64,000 bases of DNA, taken from Artemia franciscana. Lineage: Eukaryota; Arthropoda; Branchiopoda; Anostraca; Artemiidae. A model generated the notes under the pieces. It was not told where the DNA came from. It did no database searches and was given only the letters and a program-made list of their open reading frames with translations. Where the stretch lies: NCBI RefSeq assembly GCF_032884065.1, contig NC_088865.1:43595152-43659151 (forward strand), in the 5' to 3' direction. Below, piece after piece: positions 35,597-47,100 of the stretch. The first letter of the stretch is position 1. The number at the start of each line of letters is the position of its first letter. Both the position numbers and the translations under genes were made by a program.

Positions 35597-35876
35597 GGAT
35601 TTCTAAACTGATAACAATTGTTTTTTGAAAACTTTACAAATTAGTTTTGTGTACCAACAGCTCAAAGTCAGAGGTAATATTATCTTTAATTCTCTAATAA
35701 ATAAATATAGGATCAACCTTTAAGCTATATTTGTTTACGACGGTTGTCAAAATGGGGAATTTATAGTTCTAATTTGATTATTTTTCAAGTAAACAAATGT
35801 TTTTATTTAGTTTGACTTGTTTGTCCTTAACATAAACCTGAAACAATAAGAGACACTGCCTCGCACTAAATGTATG
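35597..35876. other. Upstream region of the protease gene
   Basis: A+T-rich sequence between the promoter and a dispersed repeat that starts at 35877. No further motif recognised. Confidence 0.5.
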
Positions 35877-37295
35877 GAATAATCAAACAGTTCGTGGTAA
35901 CGAAGTGTAGTAAGGAGCGACCCGGCTCAATAGTAACCAAAACTCTAAAAAATGGAATTTTGATACCAATAGCTACATCAAAAGTATCGCATTTTAATGC
36001 TGATTTTAAATATATAAGTTTCATCAACTTTAATCTTACCCGTCAAAAGTTACGAACCTGATGAAATTTGCCTTATTTTAGTAAATAGGGGGAAATACCC
36101 CCTAAAAGCCATAGAATATTAACGAAAATCACACCATCAGATTCAGCGCATCAGAAAACCCTACTGAAGAAGTTTCAAGTTCCTATCTACAAAAATGTGG
36201 AATTTTGTATTTTATATTTTAAGAGGGCTCATTCTAACGGAAATGAAAAGTTCTAGTGCCTTTTTAAGTGACCAAAAAATTGGAGGGCACCTAGGCCCCC
36301 TCCCACGCTAATTATTTTCCCAAAGTCAACGGATCAAAATTATGAGATAGCCATTTTATTCAGCGTAGTCGAAAAACCTTATAACTATGTCTTTGGGGAC
36401 GACTTACTCCCCCACAGTCCCCGTGGGAGGGGCTACTAGTTACAAGCTTTGACTAGTGCTTACATATAGTAATGGTTATTGGGAAGTGTACAGGCGTTTT
36501 CAGGAGGATTTTTTGGTTGGAGGCAGGGGTTGAGAAAAGGGGGATATGCTGGAAGAACTTTCCATCGAGGAATTTGTCATGGGGGAAGTAAATTTCCATG
36601 AAGGGAGCGCAGGATTTACTAGCATTACTTAAAAAAAAAACAATGAAAAAATAAATATGAAAAAGTTTTTTTTCAGCTGGAAGTAAAAAGCAGTATTAAA
36701 ACTTAAAACGTACAGAAATTATTACCCATATGAGGGGCTCACCTCCTCCTAATACCTCGCTCTTTACGCTAAAGTATTTTTAGTAATTTTAACTATTTAT
36801 TCTGCGGCTTTTGTGATTCAGGGGTCATTCTTAATGAATTGGGACAAAATTTAAGCTTTAGCGTAAAAAGCGAGGTACTGATGAGGAATCGAACCCCCCC
36901 CCCCCCATATATGTAATAAAAACATGAGAATACAAAAGTTCTTTACGTAAGCTAATTTATAAGTTACGTTTATCTTTTACTAATAAAAAGATTCGTAAAA
37001 AATCAAAAGTTCTAATTGCCTTTTTAATTAAACGAAAATCGGAGGGCAACTAGGCTTCCTCCCCCACCCTTTTTTTCTCAAAATCATTCGATCAAAATTA
37101 TGAGAAAGCCATTTAGCCAAAAAAAAATAAATATGCGAATTTTGTTTTAATTATTCCTCTGCGGAGAGCCAAAATCAAAACATGCATTGATTCAAAACGT
37201 TCAGAAATTAAGTATAAAAAAAACAAGTTTTATTTAACTGAAAGTAAGGAGCGACATTGAAAGGTAAAACGAACAGAAATTACTTCGTATATGAT

Positions 37296-37850
37296 TAGTC
37301 CAGGACTTTTAGGGTTTGACCCGGACAAAATTGCAATATAAACTAAAATGGTACCAAAATGATCAGAAAAAATTCTGTACAACATACTAAAAGTCCCCAT
37401 AAATCCGAGTGGGGCGAGTAACCGAAAAACAGGGGAAAAGGGGGAAATGCGGGGGAAAATGGGAAAAATGCCGAACATGCCCAGAATATAGTTTAAAGTG
37501 AGTTTTCTGGGGTTTTCACATACGCTGATTACGAAATTGACATCTAAAATTCAGTATAGAAAAAGAGTACTACGGAAAACGGGGGAACAGGGGAAAGAGG
37601 GGAGAAAAGAGAAGAATACAGGGTAGGGGTAGAAAGCGGTTTGAAAGATATTTTCTGGGGTATTCCTATCTGGTGATTACGAAATTGAGAAATAAAATGA
37701 TATAAAAAAATCGATTAACATAAAACGGGGAAATGGGGGGGGAGGGGAAAAGGGAAATATACAGGGTAGGGGTAGAAAGCATGTGGAAATGTGTTTTCTG
37801 GGGTTTTTCTATCTGCTGATCACGAAACTGACCCCTAAAATGAAGGAAAG
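37296..37850 (+). repeat. Left long terminal inverted repeat
   Basis: Matches 40325-40888 inverted. Contains recurrent blocks of about 150-190 bp, each with TTTTCTGGGGT, TGATTACGAAATTGA and an A/G-rich run (GGGGAAAGAGG type). Two also contain ACAGGGTAGGGGTAGAAAGC. Confidence 0.8.
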
Positions 37851-38143
37851 AAAACGAGAACCATGAAAACCAAACAAAACTGGAGGAAACAACGGAAAAG
37901 GGGAAGGGAAGCCTGACTCCTGAGCCAGCTGCTAATGGCTAATAAGTAGGCCTATGGACAAAATAACTCGCTTAAGTATCAAACTTGTACTTTCTTGAAT
38001 CACAGACATTTCTTACAACCATTTGAATTACTAAACATAAAGAAAACAACCGCTTGGCAGTTATATATAAAATGGCTATTATATGTAAAATTTGCACTTT
38101 CGAAGGCAGTATAGTTGACTTGAAAAACACAGCATTGATATCA

Positions 38144-39609
38144 CTAGTCGAGCTCCTCGTCTTCGACAATCTCGTTGTCCCTGTTCAAACAGTTGATACC
38201 CCGACATTCTCCGCACGCGAACGTACACGCTAGTCCATTTTTCTTGCAGCTGCATCGCGAGTTCTCGCAGCCTGTCTTATAGTTGCATCTCACGACACTC
38301 AAAAGAGTCTGAGGTGCGGGCAACAAATGGGTCATCACAGGTGAGTATTTATGGTCTCTGAGGACCCAACCCCAGTCAGCCGGGTCGAGGTCAGCTGGTT
38401 CCCCTTTCCAACGGGATACCTGGAGGCGCACTCGCTGGGAGTGGAATGAAGCTGCAGCTTCGGTTGGCGGAAGCCTTTCAGGCTTAACAAACACCGTAGT
38501 ATTAGACGAAGAAACTTTTTCCAAGAAAATTCGATGTCGCAGCTTAGTGAGATCTTCGTTTGGTCGTGCTTTATACAAGCTGAGGAGAAGATATTCACCC
38601 GCTTTCACAATTTCATCTTTGGACGATGATTCATCCAGAAACACTTTGCATTTTTTTCTGAACATTTCGCTCTTCTTCAAAAGAGGTAGCACAGCTTGCT
38701 TTCCAAGTCCGAAAACTCGTGAGGTCGTGTCACATCCCAAGAGTGCGTGCCCTACCAGAAGCAGCCTGGATACTTCTCCCATTTTTTTTTTGCACTTCGT
38801 TGAGGCACCAGAACCGTGTTATCGCTTCTTTTGCGTTCGTTGACGATTCGAAGTAAAGTGTTTTTGCATTAGGCGGGAGGTGATACAAGAGTAGAATCAG
38901 AAGGTCAGTGTCGTTGCCAAGAACTATTGTTTCAGAGTTTTCTGCTTTCGTTACGGCAGTCTTCACGATTAGATAGTCAGCATCGTCCTTCGCATGGACG
39001 ACTTCAAATCCTTTGGCTCTGAGTTTTTCCCCGATGTAGCTTATAATTCGCTGTTTGTTCTGAGAGTTGCTCAAAAACTCTTCCTTCTTTTTCTGGAGCT
39101 TCATCCCTAAACTGAAATCGATCACTTGATGCTGGCTTCCCTTACACCGTCGGTTGTGCGTAGCATCTTTCGTGGTTGTACCAGCGCTGTATCCATCGAA
39201 GACAACAGTAGGGGAGGTACAGCGTCGAGTAACGAAATTAACATAGCTGTCACAGATTGAATCATAAGTAACACCAATCTTCCAAGGTACTTGCTGAAGC
39301 AGCCAACCTCCGTCAACTACAGTGACACGATCTGACACTGGCAGGTGGTGAATCGAGTCCGTGTTTGCTTCTTTCCATATTGCTTTCGCTAGTGCAGGTT
39401 TGTCTGGCTGACGCATTATGCCAGTATTCTCAAACAAAGCGGGCGGATAACTGCACAGTTCGTAACGTAGAGTTTCTGCCATGTCATTTTCAGATGTATG
39501 GGCAGCAGTCGAAAGACGTTGAAAAAGCATCGCTTGATGCTTTTGATTTGTCATCATCGCTTGATATGTCCTGCTGACAAAGAATGCAGAGTCTGTTGGA
39601 GCCACTCAT
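38144..39609 (-). pseudogene. FEN1/XPG-like nuclease with C-terminal CXC-like motif, frameshifted
   Basis: Two overlapping minus-strand frames, 39605-38730 and 38782-38144, meet at a run of ten A (38782-38791); nine would fuse them. The first has VTVVDGGWLL with D98, VVFDGYSAG with D137, DDADYLIV with D208/D210 and VLGNDTDLLILLL with D232/D234, the acidic sites of FEN/XPG/PIN-like 5' nucleases. The second opens with HALLGCDTTSRVFGLGKQAV, which mirrors the LLGCDY...GIGPKRA helix-two-turn-helix of FEN1. It ends in a cysteine cluster (C166 to C198: CNYKTGC, CSCKKNGLACTFACGEC) resembling a tesmin/TSO1 CXC fold. Another frame, 39609-39490, encodes MSGSNRLCILCQQDISSDDD and may be the true N-terminus, shifted near 39500. 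Combined length about 475-500. Function in the element is unknown; flap or hairpin DNA cleavage is plausible. Confidence 0.75.
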
Positions 39610-40324
39610 CTTGCACTGAAAGAGAAGAGCAGCTTAGTTTCGGTAAAAATAGGACAGATACCTTGAATCTCACCTCTCCATGACATGAAAATTTTCCACT
39701 TCTGATACAGCAGCAGGGTTTCCAAAGAGCTTTATCTTTCATCAGCACCATTCGCACGGCGAACGTAACTCTCTAAATGAATTCTGAACCTTCCAAATGG
39801 CGCGCCATCTCGAAAGACCGTCTCGGAAAACAAGCTGAAAAACTAGATGCCGCTCTTGCTTAATCTTGACAAAACGCAACTAATAACCATTAATTCGGGC
39901 ACCCAGGGAAAATAATGAATTAAACTTGGCTTAGTACTGAAAGAAGAGTTGCCGATACGCAAAATTATGCTTGACTTAAAAAAAAATCTCGTCGTACCTT
40001 GATTTATCCTGCTACCATGTCACAGGTGTAAGCATCCACGCAGACTGGGGACTATTGGATCCGCTAGATGTCATTCCGTCAGGATAGGTTTTGCCGTCGG
40101 CACTGGAACTCCGCGGTGACTAGTCTACCTTGCTTCTCTTACTGGATGTCGAATTAGAACAGGATTATGTTGACGAACCCACGCGCTTGTCGATAACGGC
40201 GAGGAATACGGAATAATGTAATTTCAGTATTTTTCCGTATTTCTTTCTCGAATTTTTTTTTGCCTTTTCCGAACCTATGGGGTAGCCGAACCTCTATAGA
40301 TCTCCTGTATTTGTTCTCGAACTT
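39610..40324. other. Transposon interior upstream of the nuclease gene
   Basis: Non-coding on both strands as far as I can read; the likely place for the promoter of the minus-strand gene. A GGCGCGCC site lies near 39800. No conserved motif recognised. Confidence 0.4.
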
Positions 40325-40888
40325 TGTTTTAGATGTCAATTTTATAATCAGCAGATAGAAAAACCCTAGAAAACACATTTCCACATGCTTTCTACCCCTA
40401 CCCTGTATATTTTCCTTTTCCCCCTCCCTCCCCCCCCCATTTCCCCGTTTTATGTTAATCGATTTTTGTATATCATTTTATATCTCAATTTCATAATCAC
40501 CAGATAGGAATACCCCAGAAAATATCTTCCAAACCGCTTTCTACCCCTACCCTGTATTCTTCTCTTTTCTCCCCTCTTTCCCCTGTTCCCCCGTTTTCCG
40601 TAGTACTCTTTTTCTATACTGAATTTTAGATGTTAATTTCGTAATCAGCGTATGTGAAAACCCCAGAAAACTCACTTTAAACTATTTTCTGGGCATGTTC
40701 GGCATTTTTCCCATTTTCCCCCGCATTTCCCCCTTTTCCCCTGTTTTTCGGGTACTCGTCCCACTCAGATTTATGGGGACTTTTAGTATGTTGTACAGAA
40801 TTTTTTTCTAATCATTTTGGTACCATTTTCGTTTATATTGCAATTTTGTCCGGGTTCGACCCTTTTTTGAGCTAAAAGTCCTGGACTA
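40325..40888 (-). repeat. Right long terminal inverted repeat
   Basis: Inverted counterpart of 37296-37850, with the same subrepeats and scattered mismatches and small indels. Confidence 0.8.
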
Positions 40889-40975
40889 GATAGGGGCTGC
40901 TTCCTCATCAACGCCCCGCTCTTTACGCTAAAGTTTTTTACTGTTTTAAAAAGAAAAATTGAGAGAAAGAGTCAA

Positions 40976-41880
40976 ACTGGGGAGAGGCCTGTAAGTTATA
41001 AAATTTACCTATTGTTTACGTATAGGATTTGTTATTGGGAAGTATACAGACATTTTTCGAGTGTGGAGGGATTTTTTGCTTGTGGTGAATTTCTATTGGA
41101 AGAATCTTCCTTGGGAAGAGAAAGTTCCAGGGGGGTTTGAAAATTCCAGGGATGCTTTAACACTGGGGGATATGAAAAAATTCCTATAAGAAATTCTTGT
41201 TAACTGTCTTACATTATCTTTGCCAACTCAATTTTGCATGTGGAGATGTTCGAGGGGATTATCCGGTTGCTATTTTCCGCGTGTTTTGACTTCTGGAAAA
41301 AATTTCGACGAAAGGAGGCATTTCCGTTGTGATCGATAAACTGACACGAGAAAACGATAATTTTTCAGGCTGAATCGTCCGTATGAAAATTTACAGAGAG
41401 GGGGATTTTCAGCGAGGATGGAACTGTCTAGAGGGACTCGATTGGGGGATTTACTTTATGTTGGGTGACATTTTAACGGAGGAGTTCCCCGTGAGGGGGG
41501 AGCGAGTATATTTCATGGAGGCTGAAACAGACTTACCTGCATTATTTGAAAAATGAACAGAAATACAATATAGAAAAAAAAAATTTTAATTGAAAAAGGA
41601 GCAACATAAACAATCAAAACGAACAGAAATTATTCCGCATATGAAGGGTTGCCCCCCTCCTCAATAGCTTGCTCCTTATACTGAAGCTTGATTGTTGTTC
41701 CAATTTTTAAGAATAGCTAATGAAACACAGGGGCCGTTTAATTAGAATATGAAGCTTTTTTAAAAGTGTTAACAGCTTTAGCGCAAAGAGCAAGGTATTG
41801 AGGAGAGGGCAATACTTCACATACGGAATAATTTTTCTTCGTTTTGAGTTTTAATTTTGCTCCTTACTTTCAGTTAAAAA
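40976..41880 (+). repeat. Diverged family R segments with hairpin
   Basis: Shows TTGTTATTGGGAAGTATACA and the GGAGGGATTTTTTG type sequence typical of family R, followed by an eroded hairpin (about 41590-41880, arms AAAGGAGCAACATAAA and TTTTGCTCCTTACTTTCAG). Confidence 0.6.
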
Positions 41881-43404
41881 ATGTTTTTTTTATTTATTTA
41901 AATTTTATACATAAATAAGTTCCGGATAGTGAGAACAAAATCATTCATGACATTCTTGATATCTTATCTTCAGCTCTAAAATTGACTGAGACTGAAATCC
42001 TCACATTTGAAACAGTTCAACCTTTGAATGATGGAGTTTCTATCTTTCATATTTCTTATCTGTGCTGCATCCGAGGTAAAATTTGGTTACTTGATTTTTT
42101 GTTTTCAACCTATAGTTTGAAATTAATATTAGAACTAGTAAGAAAAGAAAAAATAAGGTAGTGAACAGTAAGCAAAGAGCCATCCCTAAGAATAAAAATA
42201 AAAATTCAACAAAACTGAATTTTGATAACAACATATATATGAAAAGAATCCGAGTTTAAAATTAATTCCGAATCCATATAATTTATGAATCTTGAAATCA
42301 TTGATCAGAACCTATTCACAAAAAGTTTTTTTTATAGTTTAGGGGAAAAAAAGAAACCACACAACAGGAACAAGGGAACAAGAAGAAGAAAATTGATGAA
42401 AATTACACAAGAGTACCCTAGAGAGAAACTTCCAAGCTCTAATCAGCGGAATTTTGACACATCATTTTGTTTTTTATAGAAAGGATGGCCTTGGATTCTT
42501 TATAGAATCGTATTGTATACGAAGAATTATAGACATCCTGTAGAAAGGATGACCTTCGATTCTTTTTTTGTTTCTTTATTTACATTTATTTGTTTAATTT
42601 TTCCTTTTATTGTGGGTAAAACATAAAAGACAGTATCATACCAAATGTCTCGAAAGCCTCTGGAAGCCTGAATTTTTATCCTAATTCTTAAGCAGCGGCA
42701 CCTCAAACAAATGGGCATTGAATTGGAAGAAGAAATATTTCTGAGCCACTATAAAACAAGCGTAAAGAAAGGGATGCTAAGGAGGGAGATGCTCCCCTCA
42801 AAAAAGGTAGTATAATACCAAAAGTCCTGAATAAATCCATTTTATGTCGTAAGACAACAATTGTGGTTAGAATTTGAGCAAAATACTATCGAGCAAAAAT
42901 TGTGAAGGAGGTAGTCATTTTAAAAATATTAGAAAACTATCTATTTAACTTCCCAGTTTGAGGGGGCAGCTGCTCAATAGTGGCCCATTTGTCCCCAAAG
43001 AATTGTATAGTACATGCAAAGTGAATAATCATTATACTACTACTGCTAGTACTGGTAATACATCACAGAGCTAAGCCACCCAATACAACTATGAACACTC
43101 TCCCTCCACAGCACTGTATTCATAAAATCAATCTTTATCCCCTTCACACAGATTTCCTACATCCTCATATTATTTTCCTATATTATTTTATGTGAATGAA
43201 AAGAATTTTGTTTATTTACCGTTGAAAACTTGAGCCGTTTTTTTTTTTTTTTTTAATTGAATCACTTATCGTCAAAACAATAAGGTAATAATTGATTGTA
43301 TTTGGTGCATTCTGAAACCTTTCAGTTTAAGCTTTACTTCGAAAAGCAAATCCACTAATTGAACTCTTTTCTCTCGAAGTACTACTGCGCTGAAGTTAAA
43401 TTTT
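41881..43404. other. Unassigned A+T-rich region
   Basis: No gene found. About 42650-42790 (GAAAGCCTCTGGAAGCCTGA to CTAAGGAGGGA) recurs at about 49685-49825, so it belongs to another dispersed repeat. A CCTCCACAGCACTG-type LINE-end trace near 43030-43090 is too weak to call. Confidence 0.5.
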
Positions 43405-44120
43405 CAAAACGTGGGTAGTAACGAACAGTAAGTAAGGAGTTAGGTGGCTCAATAGTAACTGAAACTCTTAAAAAATGAATTTTATATGAAAAAAAAAATC
43501 AGATTATCATGTCGGTTTCAAATATATAAGATTCATAAGTTCAGTGCTAACAATCAACAGCTATGAGTCTGAGAAAATTTGCCTGATTTTCGAAAAAGGA
43601 GGAAATACCACTTAAAATCAAGGAATCTTAATAAAAATCACACCAGAAGATTCAGCGTATGCGAGAACCTTATGTAAAAGTTTCAAGCTCCCATCTGCAG
43701 AAATTTGGAATTTTGTATTTTTTGCCAGAACAAAGATCACGGATGCTTGTTTATTTATTTGTTTGTATATTTGTTTCCCTCAGGGGAAATTCTATTGACC
43801 CAATAGTCCTAGAATATCGTGAACGGGTTCATTCAAACGGGAGTTTAAATTTCTAGTGCCATTTTAAGTTACAACAAACTTGGAGAACTACTAGCCCCCT
43901 CCCACCCCCTTCTCATCAAAGTTGTCTACTAAAAATTTTTAGATGGTCATTTTCTTCACCATAGTTGAAATGTCCTGTAACTACACTTTCAAGGATAATA
44001 TGACCCCAAATCCCCTTGGGAAAGGTCTGTAAGTCATAAGATTTCCGATTGCTTCCTTATAGCATTTGTTATTGGGAAGTGTACAGAATTTCTCATGATT
44101 TATCACTAACAATGTTTTTG
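43405..44120 (+). repeat. Diverged family R 5' portion
   Basis: GTAACGAACAGTAAGTAAGG and GGCTCAATAGTAACTGAAAC align with the family R start. The copy is much more mutated than those at 35877 or 48256 and leads into the tandem array. Confidence 0.65.
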
Positions 44121-44129
44121 GAGGAGGGA

Positions 44130-47100
44130 GTGTTTTTGGACCATGGAAGACCAGGCATCAGCTGGCATAAGCTTTAGAATCAAAGGTTGTTAAAAAGCTC
44201 CTTTTTCGGTGGGGGGGGGGGGGTTGGGCCATAATGGGCCAGGGATGAGCTATCATACTTTTGGCATAAAGTATTATTAAAGATTTTTTGGGGAGAGGGG
44301 GCCGGGCCAAGCCGAGAAGGCAGGGGTCAGCTCCCTTAAGTTTTGGAATTAAATATTGTTCATAGGTTTTTTGAGTGGGGTGGGGGTTGGGCTTATCTGA
44401 TCTTTGAACTATCTTGAACTTTCATCTGAAATATTTTCAAAACCCTCAAATAAAAGCCTTATATGCCCCCAAGGTAAAATATACAACACTTGCCCCTGGG
44501 CTTTGGGGGGTTGTGGTGACCTTGGAGTGTTTTGTTATCTGATCTTTTAGCTTTTTTTAAACAAAATAACCATCTAACAAATTCGATTGAATGGATTGGT
44601 TTTAAAGAGGACAGGGAGGCTAGTTGCCTCCTGATCTCTTTTGACTCTTAAAAACGGAGCTAGAACTTTCAATCTCCAATAGAATGAGTTCCCCCGATGT
44701 TTATGCGATCATTCCTTCCATACCTTATTTGCCCCCGGGGCATAGTTTACAACACTTGCCCCCAGGAAATTGAGGTTGTGTAAACCCAAGAGTTTTTTTT
44801 TATGATCTTATGGTCTATTTTTGATAAAATTAAGATATAAAAGTTGATCGAACACATTTGAGGAAAAGACGGTTGATGGGGAGGGGCTGGTTTCCAAGAG
44901 ATTACTTTTGATTCTCAAAAAGAAAGCTATAGCAATCTCTAGCAATGCAAGTTCCCTCCGAAATTTACCTCCTCCATAAGAGCTTTATATGCCCTGGGGA
45001 ATAAGATGCAGCCCTTCACCCGGGCTCTGGGGAGGAGTTATGTTGACCTCGAAGTTTTTGTTATATGGTCGTTGAACTATTCAAACAAATTGACTGTCTA
45101 TAAATTCTGATTGAATGTGTTAGGTGAAAAGAGGGTGTGTATGAAGGGGGGTGGGGTACATGCCTTCCGTTCATTTTCAACTCTTAAAAAGTTAGGTAGA
45201 ACTTTCAATTTCAAATCAAATAAGCCACGTGTAAAGCTTATAAAAACCTTATATGTCCCGGTGCATAACTTACAACATTTTTCCTCGAAATCTCGGGGGT
45301 TGCGTAAACTCCAGATTCTTGTTATTTTATCTTTAAACTCTTTTGAACAAAATAGCTATCTCAAAATTTTGTTTGGATTCATTTGGAGAATAAAGGGCCT
45401 TGAGGGGGGGTGCTAGTTCCCCTCTGATCATTTGACTCTTAGATGGGCACTAAAAATTTCAATTTACAATCGAATGATTGTTCGCCAAAGATTATACTAC
45501 CGTGCCCCTTCCGAAGTTTACCCTACCATCCCTTCTTTAAAACCTTATATGCCCCGGGGATACAATTGACAACACTTGCTCTCTAGCTCTTTGTGGCTCT
45601 GCTATCCCTAGAGGTTTTTTTTTATATGATCTTTGGTCTATTTTGAACAAAGTAGTTATACAAAAAATTGATCAGATGCATTTGGAGAAAACGGGCTTGT
45701 GGGGGGGGGGGGATTGTTGCCGTCAGATCACTTTTGACTCTTAAAAAGATAACTAGAACTTTGAAATTCTAATCATTTGAGTTTCCAACGAAGTTCATAC
45801 AACTCCCTCTTCCATTAAAGCCTTATATGCCCCTGGGGCACACAACCCATAGTTCCCCCCGGCTTGGGGAAGGGGATATGATGACTCTGAAGTTTTTGCT
45901 GTCTGATCGTTGGACTATTTAAAAGAAAATAGCTATCTCAAATTGATCGGATGCATCTAAGGAAAATAGTGTGGGGTGGCAGGGGGGGGGGGGGTAGACA
46001 CCATCCGATCACTCTTGAATCTTAAAAAGGGAACTGGAAATTTTCATTGGGTTTGGAAAAAAATGCTACGATGGGGGGGGGATGTAGGGTTCCTGGCCTC
46101 CGATCACATTTGATTCTTAAAAAGTGAACTATAACTTTCAATTTCCAATCAAATGAACCGCTTCTGAAGTTTATACGAACATCCCATCCATAAAATCCAC
46201 ATATGCCCTCAGGGCATAACAGACAGGGACTATTTTCTATGGCATTTGTTCTATTTTGGATAAAATGAAAATCTCGAAAATTCGATGAGATGCATTTGGG
46301 GAAAAAACGGTTCTTGGGGGGAGGATAGTTGTCATCGGATCTTAAAAACGGAAGTAGAACTTTCAATTTCTAATCATTTGAGTCTCCTGTGAAGTTTATT
46401 TGACCACCTCTTCCATTAAAACATTATAAGCCTTGGACTATTTCAAACGAGATGGCTATCTTAAAATTTTGATCGGATGTATTTGGGGAAAAGAGGGTGT
46501 AGGGCGAGGGGTATATGCCCACTGGTCACTTTTGGTGACTTTTAAAAAGGTGACAGGAACTTACGATTTCCAATCAAATTAGCCTCCTCTTTGCATAAAA
46601 CGTAGGTATGACTTACCCTCCAGGCTCTGGAGGGTGTGGCCCCCTGAATTTTTATCATTAAACTGATCTTTAAACTATTTCTAACAAAATGTTTGTCTCA
46701 TTGATTGGATTCATTTGGGAAAAGGGGCCCTGAGGGGGGAAGGAAAGGGGTAGTTACAATCCGATAAATTTTGGCTCTTAAAAAGGGCACTAGAGATTAC
46801 GATCTACAATCGAATGAGCCCCTTCTGAAGTTTATACGATCATCCATTCCATAAATACCTTATATACCCCAGGCATAATTTAGAGTGGCCCTTCTCCCGA
46901 GCTCTGGGAGGAGGGGTATATTGAATTAGAAAATGAAAATCTCGAAAATTCGATGAGATGCATTTGGGGAAAAAACGGTTCTTGGGGGGAGGATAGTTGT
47001 CATCGGATCTTAAAAACGGAAGTAGAACTTTCAATTTCTAATCATTTGAGTCTCCTGTGAAGTTTATTTGACCACCTCTTCCATAAAAACATTATAAGCC

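Larger units (their letters stand above)
37296..40888. mobile_element. 3593-bp DNA transposon with about 560-bp TIRs and a FEN1-like gene
   Basis: The ends are TAGTCCAGGACTTTTAG and its inverse CTAAAAGTCCTGGACTA. GAT flanks both sides (37293-37295, 40889-40891) as a 3-bp target duplication. Joining the flanks restores the host repeat (GTATATGATAGGGGCTGC, consensus GTATATGAAAGGGGCTGC). The inverted repeats extend about 555 bp (to about 37850 and from about 40325) and contain internal subrepeats. The only gene is on the minus strand (38144-39609). No DDE transposase is present. Confidence 0.85.
35877..40975 (+). repeat. Family R repeat split by a transposon
   Basis: TCAAACAGTTCGTGGTAACG begins the repeat, which runs to 37292 in its terminal hairpin. 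It resumes at 40892 (AGGGGCTGCTTCCTCATC) after the 3.6-kb element and loses similarity near 40975. Position: directly upstream of the protease. Confidence 0.85.

Noticed and set aside
38144-39609. A host flap endonuclease gene
   Set aside because: It lies wholly between TIRs with a target duplication, has a CXC-like tail absent from FEN1, and is frameshifted.
46022-47034. A repeated small protein on the minus strand
   Set aside because: The two similar frames are simply the duplicated 668-bp array block; no start context or domain supports them.
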